Part shown: positions 24,582 through 32,518 of the stretch, piece after piece
How positions within the stretch are numbered: the stretch's first letter is position 1
Layout: each line of letters starts with the position of its first letter
NCBI RefSeq assembly: GCF_002154225.1
Contig: NZ_MTSE01000004.1
Span: 124,001-188,000 of the forward strand
DNA length: 64,000 nucleotides
Origin: Hymenobacter crusticola
GTDB lineage: Bacteria > Bacteroidota > Bacteroidia > Cytophagales > Hymenobacteraceae
Reading direction: 5' to 3'
Translations under genes and position numbers: made by a program
The notes under the pieces: generated by a model
The model's database searches: none
Seen by the model: the letters and a program-made list of their open reading frames with translations, nothing else
What the model was told of the DNA's origin: nothing

Positions 24582-26135
24582 TCACGGAGCCCAACCGGTA
24601 CTTTTCAGGTAGTCGATCAGCTGCGGGTTAGTGGCAGAAAGCGCCGGAATCCACAGGCTGATTCGTTCCCGGTGCCACCAAACGCCCTGCGGATTGTTTG
24701 GCTCGGCAAACGTGTAGCGATATAACACTGCACGGATATAGCGTGGCGGCTTGTTGGGAAAAGGGTTGCCGGCAAACAGGCTTAGCGTTTTGGGGTCATT
24801 GTGCAGCAATTTCCAGACAAGGTTCAGCGTCCAGGGGTATTCATTGACCGACGCCATGGAGGCAAACCACATCTGCCAGTCGAGGCGCAGCTGATAAGGT
24901 GCTACCTGCGGAGGGCGCTTGTCGAGCAGCACCGGTAGGCCTTTGTAGAGGTAAGGCTTCCAAGTGGCTTGGGCACTGGGGGCCTCGTCCATTGTGCCTT
25001 CAAACACCACATTCAGCCGCTCCCGGCCCACCGAGCCGAAAGCCCCGTAGGTGTTCACGAGGTCCAGCGGGTCGAAGGAAGTGTTCATAATTTGCCCCGG
25101 CGATATAATGTTCAAGGCTGGCTGGATGCTGAGCGCCGTAATGAGCGCCGTCACGACCCACGCCGTTACCAGCATGGGCTTAGATTCCTCCGCATTGGCC
25201 GCCGCCGCTTGCGCTTTCTGTACGAGCCAGCGCGGGAGCACCCTAGCCCAAAAGCCATCATCCAAGCAAGCCAGTGCCGGGACAATCGTCAGCCAGTTCA
25301 GAAACGAAAGGTTGCCGCTGAGAATAATGTTGAGCTGAAACAAGATCATCACCCCGCCCGCAACATGCCGCGCTACCCTAGGTCCGAACGCGAACAGGGG
25401 CGCGACAATTTCGGCCAGCCAGTTGAACCACACCCCCATCTTCAGCGCAGTACGGGGCAGAAAGTGAAACCACCGGCTCAGCGGCCCCGGAATCGGCTGC
25501 GTTTCAAAGTGATAGTAAAGCGCCGTGCTGTTACGCCACACTTCATCCCCGCGCACTTTAATCAGGCCTGCCCCTAGCATGATGCGAAAAACCAGCCACC
25601 GGAATAGCACGATGATGGGCATAGGCGGCGCGTACTTTGGAAAGGGCCGCATATCGAGCAGCGGGCAGAGGAAAATGGCCAGGAAACCGGTTTCAAGCAG
25701 CTGAATCTCCCAGCCGTAGCCGTACCATTCCTGCCCCACGTGCACGAAGGACATATACAGAAACCACAGCACCGTCAGTAGCAGCGCATTAGCGAAGCCC
25801 GCCGCCACCACGCAGGAAAGCCCAAACCCAATCCAGGCCACTGTAAGCAGCGCCGCATCTGAATGCTCCAGCCAAAACACCGATGGTAACCGCAGAAAGC
25901 CCGCGCCATCCGACCCTAGAGCGGCGCTTATTTGCTTGAGATACAGCCCAACGGGCAATAGCCCATCGGCGCCAATTAGTGGTACGATCTGGTTGATGGC
26001 CACCAGAAAGGCCACCGCGTAGAGGGCACCCAGCAAGCGCAACAGCACAAAGCGGGTGAGCCAGTAAGTGGGAGGGGTGCTTAGCGTTTGGGCAGGGTTT
26101 TGCCGTGCTTGAGCGGAGGTGTTGGTGACTTCCAT
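24582..26135 (-). CDS. Lipase maturation factor (LMF1-like) family membrane protein
   Basis: 517 residues with about nine transmembrane helices and a soluble C-terminal part. The family features are visible: INQIVPLIGADGLLPVGLYL near the N-terminus, GYGWEIQLLETGFLAIF, LFRWLVFRIMLGAGLIKVRG, and ETQPIPGPLSRWFHFLP in a loop, then QLRLDWQMWFASM in the C-terminal domain. Vertebrate LMF1 helps fold lipases in the endoplasmic reticulum; the role of the common bacterial homologues is unknown. It has no lipase gene nearby. Length and motif order are those of a complete member. Confidence 0.88.
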   Translation of the reverse strand: MEVTNTSAQARQNPAQTLSTPPTYWLTRFVLLRLLGALYAVAFLVAINQIVPLIGADGLLPVGLYLKQISAALGSDGAGFLRLPSVFWLEHSDAALLTVAWIGFGLSCVVAAGFANALLLTVLWFLYMSFVHVGQEWYGYGWEIQLLETGFLAIFLCPLLDMRPFPKYAPPMPIIVLFRWLVFRIMLGAGLIKVRGDEVWRNSTALYYHFETQPIPGPLSRWFHFLPRTALKMGVWFNWLAEIVAPLFAFGPRVARHVAGGVMILFQLNIILSGNLSFLNWLTIVPALACLDDGFWARVLPRWLVQKAQAAAANAEESKPMLVTAWVVTALITALSIQPALNIISPGQIMNTSFDPLDLVNTYGAFGSVGRERLNVVFEGTMDEAPSAQATWKPYLYKGLPVLLDKRPPQVAPYQLRLDWQMWFASMASVNEYPWTLNLVWKLLHNDPKTLSLFAGNPFPNKPPRYIRAVLYRYTFAEPNNPQGVWWHRERISLWIPALSATNPQLIDYLKSTGWAP

Positions 26136-26278
26136 CGACTTTCATCCTGATGGAAGTGCATACGAGTGTCGCTTGGCAGTAGGTGCCCGCTGGACGGGTA
26201 AAATGCCGATAAGTTGCTACTGATCAACTACAATGGTGGAGCTTGCCTGCCTAGCTAACACGTTACTCGCTGGGCTGC

Positions 26279-26737
26279 TCATAAGTTGCCATGGCAGAGA
26301 GACCAGCGCCAGTACGCCACCACATTACGATTGGATAGTTCACTTAACCGCCACCCTTCCGCTGTTCGTGTGGCTACCGCCGACAACACGCCGCCGGCCA
26401 CAAAGTACGTTTGTAGAGAGTTAGGGTCGTGCGCATCAGCCGCCCACAAATGCATAGCTGTTAAGTTGGGTCTCAGCTTGGCCTAGTCACCGGCTAGCTC
26501 AATCACCTAGTCAGTCGTAACATGGTGCGTGGCCTGAAAGCGCGCAAAGCTCCTTTGCTGGCCTTCCAGAATATTCTCCTATCCCGTGAGAGCGGAGCCG
26601 TTAGGCCGCATGATGCGCCCGTCGGGCGTGAACGTCGCTTGCACAATAGCTAGGTCAAGATGTTTGTCCTCAACGGCCCCAAAATAGCGACTCAGCAACT
26701 GGCTTATGCTTAGACGGTTGACCTACTCCGTACTCAT
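26279..26737 (-). pseudogene. NTF2/SnoaL-like gene interrupted by four in-frame TAG codons
   Basis: Reading the minus strand from ATG 26737 gives 152 sense-or-TAG codons in one frame ending at TGA (26279-26281). The translation has the style of a nuclear-transport-factor-2-like protein: SQLLSRYFGAVEDKHLDLAI, then ATFTPDGRIMRPNGSAL, QRSFARFQATHHVTTD, and AKLRPNLTAMHLWAADA. TAG occurs at codons 5, 53, 77 and 85; there is no frameshift. Each TAG is followed by G and each could come from CAG (Gln) by one C-to-T change. Since many genes here end in TAG, it is not a sense codon in this organism, so the gene is broken. Family assignment is from remembered motif style only. The rest of the gap (26136-26278, 26738-26881) shows nothing clear. 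Confidence 0.72.
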
Positions 26738-26881
26738 AAGTGTCTTGTCTTGCAGTGCGTTGAAGTTACGAATTCAGTAACAGTCTTTCCCGTTGCCGCA
26801 CATCTCTGTGCTTCTCACACGTAGCCTGAAGCGTAGGCTGCGTCAACGCTAGCAGCAATAGGTGCGCTTAAGAGGGGCGCG

Positions 26882-27700
26882 CTATTCGAGGTTGCCGATG
26901 CGGGTACGCTTGGCCATTTTGTGGTGCGATAATGGGTTTTTCCAGATCACATCAAGCGCTGCATAATGCACATAAATCGGCGAGGTAGTGCCGAGCCGGT
27001 TGGCCATATAGCCTAGGTCGAAAATAAAAGGCAACGATTTTGGCGCGAATGAATAATATCCCACAAATCGGCTTTCGCGATAAGCTAGCTTTTCCCACTG
27101 GCTCGGAGCATACAGCTTACTCGCCGAAAATAGCTGTTCCGAGCTTAGGATGATTTGATGGGTTTTTGCGGCATCCAGGTTTATCGACAACTGTAGGCGT
27201 ACTCTGGAGCGCAGCTGAAAATTTTCGGCTTCTCTGGCGAAGGTCGGCGTGTAGAACTTTCTGAATTCCTGTCGGAAAGTGGGGATGAATTTGAAGCGGC
27301 GTGTTTCTAGGACGTAGGAGAAGCGACTGTAAAATCTGAACTCCTGTTCGAAAGCTGGGTTTTCGCGCTCGTAAGGGTAGCTGTCGAAATACTCGTTTTG
27401 CCGGCGGTAGCTCAGGGCGAAGGAGCTTTGCCAGTGCTTGTGAAAGCGGTAGTAGAATTCCTGGTTGAGCACCAAAATGGCCGACTTGTCAAAAGGGTTG
27501 TAGTCGGTAGGGTTGCTGATCCGGCCTAGGCCGATGTAGGACATGGATTGCCATCTTTTAAGCGAGTCCAGATCCTGGCGTACGCCAAACGCAACCCAAT
27601 CAGCTGTATGCGCCTTCCCCAGGCCGGGTGGACTAATTTGCGCAAAGGCTTGCTTGCCTAAAATGCAGAGAAAGAAAAAGCTAGCCCTTCTTAGATTCAT
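26882..27700 (-). CDS. DUF2490-type outer-membrane protein
   Basis: 272 residues with a signal peptide (RASFFFLCILGKQAFA). The mature protein is made of alternating strands with many Tyr/Phe/Arg (SFALSYRRQNEY, FRFYSRFSYVLETRRFKFIP, RQEFRKFY), as in the DUF2490 barrels of Bacteroidota, in which the EFRFYSRF..RQE pattern is common. It should sit in the outer membrane with about ten strands. Function unknown. G+C is lower here than in most neighbours. It follows the serine hydrolase on the same strand but a terminator separates them. Confidence 0.7.
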   Translation of the reverse strand: MNLRRASFFFLCILGKQAFAQISPPGLGKAHTADWVAFGVRQDLDSLKRWQSMSYIGLGRISNPTDYNPFDKSAILVLNQEFYYRFHKHWQSSFALSYRRQNEYFDSYPYERENPAFEQEFRFYSRFSYVLETRRFKFIPTFRQEFRKFYTPTFAREAENFQLRSRVRLQLSINLDAAKTHQIILSSEQLFSASKLYAPSQWEKLAYRESRFVGYYSFAPKSLPFIFDLGYMANRLGTTSPIYVHYAALDVIWKNPLSHHKMAKRTRIGNLE

Positions 27701-27858
27701 TCAATAGCTCTCTAGGTAGAGCATCGCGCTCCTACAGTAAACAGTCTGTTTCGTTGACGGTTATCTCATCAGGCCTAAGCCAAATGAGTACTATCAATCT
27801 TACAAACTGATGAACTGGCTGCTGAAGATTAGATGAAGGCGCTGTCGGCTGCCGTTAG

Positions 27859-27903
27859 CAAAAACGTCCGATACACCTGCCAAAAAGCGAGGTGCATCGG
27901 ACG
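27859..27903 (-). terminator. Terminator of the serine hydrolase gene
   Basis: 14-bp arms with one mismatch (CGTCCGATACACCT, 27865-27878; 27890-27903); on the minus strand the hairpin is followed by a run of five T. It lies 57 bp beyond the stop at 27960. Confidence 0.75.
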
Positions 27904-27959
27904 CTCAATGGTAGCTAAGCAGCACATACTTGCCTGAGTACTTATTACCAGCCGGCGAC

Positions 27960-29504
27960 TCATTTCTTCTTCTCCGTCAGATGATATTCTTGGATTCTAG
28001 GTACTTGATCCGGGGTGAGTGTGAAACTCACTTCTAGGTTTTCCTTTTCGCCTTCAAGCAGGAAAGAGCCGCGGAGCCCGTTCTCCGGCACTAGTTCGCC
28101 TACCCGCACAATCTTACCGGCTCGCTCGAAAAGCGCGGTGGCTTCTTTGCGCAACGAAGTAGTGAAATAGTCGAGAAAGAAGTTTTCGGCGAAGATGCCG
28201 CTTGCTTCCGCGCCGTTCCAGGAGGGCAGTAGCTTCACGAGTTGCGCCTTGCGCTCATTCAGCACGCTGGAGGGGCGGAGTTGGCGGGGCTTGAGGTCGG
28301 CTAGGGTAATCAGGGTGTCGATCATCCGGATCATGATGCGCGAGGTGGGCGCGTACGTGACGTTGGCAAAGCAGGCCACTCCAATGCCATAGTCGGGCAG
28401 AATGGCCCAGTTGCTACCGAAGCCGGGCAGGCCGCCACTGTGCCCCACCGTCACGCGGTTTTCGCAGTCCTTGCTCCAGCGCATGCCGTAGCCGTAGGCC
28501 GTCACCTGCGGGCAAGCGCGCCCCGACGGGTACTTATACTGCGCATTCAAGGCGTTGAGATTCCACGGGTGCTGCATTTCCCGCACCGAGCTTCTTTTCA
28601 CCGGTCCTTTCTCTGGCGCGCTAGAAGGCGGCCACGCCGACTGGTGGAAGGCCATGTACTTGCCAAAATCTTCCATGGTGGTGATCAGGCCACCCATGGC
28701 TCCGCCGGCGCCGTCGTGCAGCATCGGTTGCTCCACCCACTGCTCGTTCAGCCACCGATAGCCATGCGCGAGTTGGGCCGCCGGCACCTTGGCGTACTCC
28801 CAATAGGTGTGGGTCATGCCCAAAGGCTTCAGGATGTTGTCGTTGATGTACTGCTGATACGGCTGCCCCGATACTTTTTGGATGATGTAGCCGAGGGTCA
28901 CAAAACCTAGGTTGCTGTACTCGTAAGTGATGCCCGGATCGTTTGAGTAACTGAGGCCATTGTTGATAAAAGCCAGCAGCTGCGCATCGCTAATGGCCAG
29001 CTGCCGGTCGCCCCACGGGTTGTCTTCCGGCAGGCCGGCCGCGTGCGTGAGCAGGTGTCGAATGGTTACGTCTGGCGCGTCGGTGGTGGGGAAATGCTGC
29101 TTTTTAAAGCTAGGTATGTACTGCGATACTGGGTCATCGAGGCGGAGCTTGCCGGCATCCCGCAGCTTCAGGATGGCCATAGCGGTGAAGCTCTTGCTCA
29201 TCGACGCAATCCGGAAGGCTGATTGGGGCGTGGCGGGCGCTTTTTGCTCCAGGTTGGTGTAGCCAGTGCCGCCGGCGTTCAAGAGCTGCCCATCCACCAT
29301 CACCCCATACACAAAACCCGGCGCGTGCACGGCGGTAGCATATTCCTGGTACATCCGCTCGAGCACGGGCAAGGCCTTGCGGATCTTCGCCATCCGGGCC
29401 GTATCGGCGAAAATAGGCGCCGAGTAGGTGATGGGGGCGGGCTTGAGTTGGGCAAAGGCACGCAACGAAAACAGCACCAGCAGGAGTACAGAAGAAAGGC
29501 GCAT
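27960..29504 (-). CDS. Secreted serine hydrolase, class C beta-lactamase fold
   Basis: 514 residues. Signal peptide (MRLSSVLLLVLFSLRAFAQ), then a beta-lactamase/PBP4*-type domain (about 45-400) with the three motifs: Ser101-x-x-Lys104 in RIASMSKSF, Tyr196-Ser-Asn in YEYSNLGF, and His355-Ser-Gly in VGHSGGLPG. A C-terminal domain of about 100 residues follows, as in D-aminopeptidase/esterase EstB-type proteins. The likely role is hydrolysis of a peptide or ester in the periplasm. Real AmpC enzymes have KTG as the third motif, so HSG argues against beta-lactam resistance. It is a single gene with a terminator. Confidence 0.9.
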   Translation of the reverse strand: MRLSSVLLLVLFSLRAFAQLKPAPITYSAPIFADTARMAKIRKALPVLERMYQEYATAVHAPGFVYGVMVDGQLLNAGGTGYTNLEQKAPATPQSAFRIASMSKSFTAMAILKLRDAGKLRLDDPVSQYIPSFKKQHFPTTDAPDVTIRHLLTHAAGLPEDNPWGDRQLAISDAQLLAFINNGLSYSNDPGITYEYSNLGFVTLGYIIQKVSGQPYQQYINDNILKPLGMTHTYWEYAKVPAAQLAHGYRWLNEQWVEQPMLHDGAGGAMGGLITTMEDFGKYMAFHQSAWPPSSAPEKGPVKRSSVREMQHPWNLNALNAQYKYPSGRACPQVTAYGYGMRWSKDCENRVTVGHSGGLPGFGSNWAILPDYGIGVACFANVTYAPTSRIMIRMIDTLITLADLKPRQLRPSSVLNERKAQLVKLLPSWNGAEASGIFAENFFLDYFTTSLRKEATALFERAGKIVRVGELVPENGLRGSFLLEGEKENLEVSFTLTPDQVPRIQEYHLTEKKK

Positions 29505-29715
29505 AGCAGGGAGTTAGGGAATCAATATAGCTAGGCATAGCTAATTCATTCGTTTTCCATTCTTCGACCCTAGGTTATTTCGCTACGCTAGGTGCTGCGC
29601 TGCGGCGTGGAACGCTATACTTAGCTCACTTTTGTTCTATAAGCCAGCCAGCAAATTAGAGCCTAGGTGTGGCACACACTCGGCAAGCCTGGCTGGGCTT
29701 CGGTTCTACGAACGG

Positions 29716-30660
29716 CTACTGCGCTTCTTGCTGCGTCCGCAGTTCTTTGCGGAATTTTTCTTCTCCTTTGGCGATGTAGCTGAGGTAGCCAGCCCGGTCG
29801 ATAAACGGGGCTACTGGGTCCGCGGCAGTGGTGCTTTCGCGAAATTTGCGGTACCGGTCAAACTGCCTTGCGTGCGCTGTCAGGAAGATGTCGGCGGGGA
29901 GGCTGCGCAGCACCCGAAAGCTGCGCTCGAAGTCGGCTCGAATGCCGGGATACCGCTCCGGCTCCACTAGCGACATGCCGGGTAGCAGCGTCAGGCTGCC
30001 GGCGCTTACCACCTGCAACTCCCGGTTGCCGGCCCGGACGGGGAAGGCCCACGTGGTGCAGCCGCGCGTGTGTCCCGGCGTGATGTGCGCGGTGAGCTTG
30101 ATTGGCCCGAGGCGGATCGTTGCGCCGTCCTTGAACCGGTGGTCTACGCGCGCGGCCGGGTACCTCGCCAGCCCAGACCATACCAGCAGCTTCATGGGCC
30201 AAAAGGTAGCGCCCGCATCATCCAATCCGCCGGAAGCAATGGCATCGGCGCTGGCTTCGCTCGCCCACAGCTCAGCCCCGGAGGCCGTTTGCAGCGCCGC
30301 CAACCCGCCCGCATGATCGAAGTGCGGCTCCGAGTTCAGGAGCACCTTTACGTCCCGGATGTTGAAGCCAAGTTTGGTAATACTGGCCATGATCATCGGG
30401 GCAGTGCCAGGATAGCCGCCGTCGATCAAAACGTGACCCGCGGGCCCCGTGAGCAAAAAGGAAGTTGCATCGTTGGCGCCCACGTAATAGAGGTTGCCGG
30501 CAATGCGAAAGGGCTCGGCCGGTTGCTGCCCACCACGGTCTGAGGCTGCTTTCCACTTCGTAATGCCAACTACCGCTAATATGGCAAGAACGGCGGCAAC
30601 CCCTAGCCATCGTTGCCGCTTGCGGCGTCTGCTGTTTCCGGAAGTTGTCGAGTTGACCAT
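29716..30660 (-). CDS. Subclass B3 metallo-beta-lactamase-like protein, Glu variant
   Basis: 314 residues. One N-terminal transmembrane segment after a basic stretch (RRRKRQRW, then 19-34) anchors or exports it. The B3 layout is present: NSEPHFDHAGG (Glu111-x-His113-x-Asp115-His116), His197 in TPGHTRGCTTW, and His263 in LTAHARQFDRY; the loop SAGSLTLLPG matches the B3 Ser221 region. The first zinc ligand, His or Gln in classical B3 enzymes, is Glu here, as in the subgroup called B3-E (SIE-1 is a member, as I recall). The protein may hydrolyse beta-lactams, but lactonase-type relatives share the fold. No regulator gene adjoins it. Confidence 0.8.
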   Translation of the reverse strand: MVNSTTSGNSRRRKRQRWLGVAAVLAILAVVGITKWKAASDRGGQQPAEPFRIAGNLYYVGANDATSFLLTGPAGHVLIDGGYPGTAPMIMASITKLGFNIRDVKVLLNSEPHFDHAGGLAALQTASGAELWASEASADAIASGGLDDAGATFWPMKLLVWSGLARYPAARVDHRFKDGATIRLGPIKLTAHITPGHTRGCTTWAFPVRAGNRELQVVSAGSLTLLPGMSLVEPERYPGIRADFERSFRVLRSLPADIFLTAHARQFDRYRKFRESTTAADPVAPFIDRAGYLSYIAKGEEKFRKELRTQQEAQ

Positions 30661-30769
30661 CGCTGCTAATCCACCTAGGTTCTTGAGTAACTATTTGCTT
30701 AATCGCCGCCGCTGTACCAGCTGTGAGCAAAGGAGAAAACGGGTAACAGGAAAGAAACCCCAGGCTCAT

Positions 30770-31105
30770 TTAATCCCACATGGTGCCAACTAACCCCAGC
30801 ACAGTACCAACCCACAGCCCAACGAGGTACACAAGCAAGCTGGCCAGGATAGCTACTGCCTTTTTCCAGCCGCCCTGGTAGCGCAGATAGTCCATGAAAT
30901 AGTAAAAGATGCCGCCTACCGCGCCGGCTGCCGGCACTACCAGCAGTGGTCTGATCATCCAGAACTTGGGCCACCTTGGGTCGGGCGCCCCGGCATTAAG
31001 CAGAAAAACGGCTATAAGTACCAAGGCAATGGCGGCACCTTGCAGTGCGCGTTTGCCCAAGGATGCCGCGTGCAGCGGCTGCTGAAATTGGTTTGGTGCG
31101 TGCAT
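30770..31105 (-). CDS. Small membrane protein, three helices
   Basis: 111 residues. An amphipathic N-terminus (MHAPNQFQQPLHAASLGKRA) is followed by three transmembrane helices (about 21-37, 50-70, 83-107), with RYQGGWKKAV in the cytoplasmic loop. Similar proteins in Cytophagales are sometimes labelled potassium transporter KefB, but the real KefB is five times longer, so the label is not supported. Function unknown. The metallo-beta-lactamase-like gene lies 109 bp downstream on the same strand. Confidence 0.6.
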   Translation of the reverse strand: MHAPNQFQQPLHAASLGKRALQGAAIALVLIAVFLLNAGAPDPRWPKFWMIRPLLVVPAAGAVGGIFYYFMDYLRYQGGWKKAVAILASLLVYLVGLWVGTVLGLVGTMWD

Positions 31106-31365
31106 GGGTTTAAGGCTTTAGTGAGATGATAGAAGTATTCGTTCCTGCTGTGAGGCCTGCACTAGCTCCTCCATCCAGAAGAACAGGTGCTTGTAAAGTA
31201 CTTTGTAATTCAAAGTAAATGGTTGTTTGCGTAACTCCCAAATAAATGCTTAGAAATGTGCTGTATATGTGCTAGCAGATTGCCTCCTGAGTGAGCGTCA
31301 GCCGTTCAACACTAGGCCTCTGAAGGCTGCTTCAGGTAAAAGGGGCTTTTGCCGAACCTAGCTGC

Positions 31366-32232
31366 TCATTTCTCGGCATACACTTCCCGTAGCTGCTTCG
31401 TCAGGTAAGTAAAGGAAAGCGGGATGTCGGCGGTAGGGTTGCTGGTAGTACCCTCAATAAAGATATTGCCTTGGTAGTTCGCCTTTTTTAGCGCTCTTAG
31501 ATACGGCTTGAAATCTTCGCCTTGCACGCCCGGGAAAGAGCGTTTTTCCTTCTCGGCGATTTCGCAGTGAACTAATATATCCTTGGCATCGACAATACTC
31601 TGCGGCGACTCACTTTCGCGCAGCATGTGAAAAATATCGGCGTTGAGCTTGAAATTAGGATGATTAACCGCGCGTACAACTTCCGCCGCCGAGCGCACTG
31701 TATTCAGAAAATTGGTTTCAGAAGAATTAAGGTTTTCGATGGCAATCATGATGCCGTGCCGCTGCGCCGCAACCGCCATCTTGCGGCATAAAAGGACGAA
31801 ATCGGCTTGGGCTTTCTGGGCATCATAGCCTTCCGGAATTCTACGTGCGCCACCGCTGCCCAAAACGATAAAGGGGATGCCCGCCTGCTGAGCCCTCGCA
31901 AATACACTGTCGACGTAGGCTACCACTCGGGCGTTATCCACCGTAGGCCCCGCAATTTTTATTTTACCGGTAAAGAGAATATTGCAGAGGTACACTTTGC
32001 ACTTCGCCTTTTTGATCCGAGCTAGGTTTTGCCTGAACTGCTCTTCCGATAAAGCGGGCGAAACCATGCGGCTCACTGTTTCACCTAGCATCCGAAAACC
32101 GGCCGCGTGTAGCAGGCTGTCCTGGTCAATGGGGGCTACTAAGCCAATCTGCGGAACGGGCGCTTTGCTCGGGCCGAAGCTGAGCAAAGCCGTAAGCGCT
32201 GCGGAGAGTGCCAATAAGGGTAGAAATTTCAT
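31366..32232 (-). CDS. Exported sugar-phosphate isomerase/epimerase-like TIM barrel
   Basis: 288 residues. The N-terminus (MKFLPLLALSAALTALLSFG) is a signal peptide, so the enzyme is probably periplasmic. The body is a xylose-isomerase-like TIM barrel: GIPFIVLGSGGARRIPEGYD, then MIAIENLNSSETNFL carrying the metal-binding Glu, KLNADIFHM with Asp and His, and GNIFIEGTT with a final Glu. The four carboxylate/His ligands fit a divalent-metal isomerase or epimerase. The substrate is unknown. G+C is lower than average. It precedes nothing on its strand within 260 bp and follows the GH9 gene, from which a terminator separates it. Confidence 0.82.
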   Translation of the reverse strand: MKFLPLLALSAALTALLSFGPSKAPVPQIGLVAPIDQDSLLHAAGFRMLGETVSRMVSPALSEEQFRQNLARIKKAKCKVYLCNILFTGKIKIAGPTVDNARVVAYVDSVFARAQQAGIPFIVLGSGGARRIPEGYDAQKAQADFVLLCRKMAVAAQRHGIMIAIENLNSSETNFLNTVRSAAEVVRAVNHPNFKLNADIFHMLRESESPQSIVDAKDILVHCEIAEKEKRSFPGVQGEDFKPYLRALKKANYQGNIFIEGTTSNPTADIPLSFTYLTKQLREVYAEK

Positions 32233-32361
32233 AGAACAGCATCGGTTATGGGAGTGGTGGGATGGGGTGGATAAGAGTCGAGCCTTGGCGCTACCTAGGT
32301 AATCAAGCGCAGAAGCTAGGAGCCTTTCACACCCGTATTACGCCGCCGTGTGCTACCAATG

Positions 32362-32405
32362 AAAAAAGGCTCTATATCCTGTCTACCAGGAGTATAGAGC
32401 CTTTT
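32362..32405 (-). terminator. Terminator of the GH9 gene
   Basis: 13-bp perfect arms (AAAAGGCTCTATA, 32364-32376; 32393-32405) with further pairing inside the loop, and a run of T on the minus strand. It is 114 bp beyond the GH9 stop; the T-run on the plus strand would also let it work the other way. Confidence 0.8.
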
Positions 32406-32518
32406 GAGTTCTTATGCAACTATTGGCCGGTTACGAGAATTTCTTGTGCTTAGAGTAGCCCGGCCCTAACAGCAATCCTAAATGAATAGCTGCTTTAAAA
32501 TCGTTTGACACCAGCTGT

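Noticed and set aside
26279..26737. TAG used as a sense codon in this organism
   Set aside because: Many intact genes here end in TAG (for example the GH67 gene, the GT4 gene and hslV), so a genome-wide reassignment is excluded; only the local read-through idea is left open.
27960..29504. Class C beta-lactamase resistance gene
   Set aside because: The third motif is HSG, not KTG, and a C-terminal extra domain is present; it fits peptidase/esterase-type serine hydrolases better.
30770..31105. KefB potassium/proton antiporter
   Set aside because: The protein is 111 residues with three helices; KefB has about 600 residues and a different fold.
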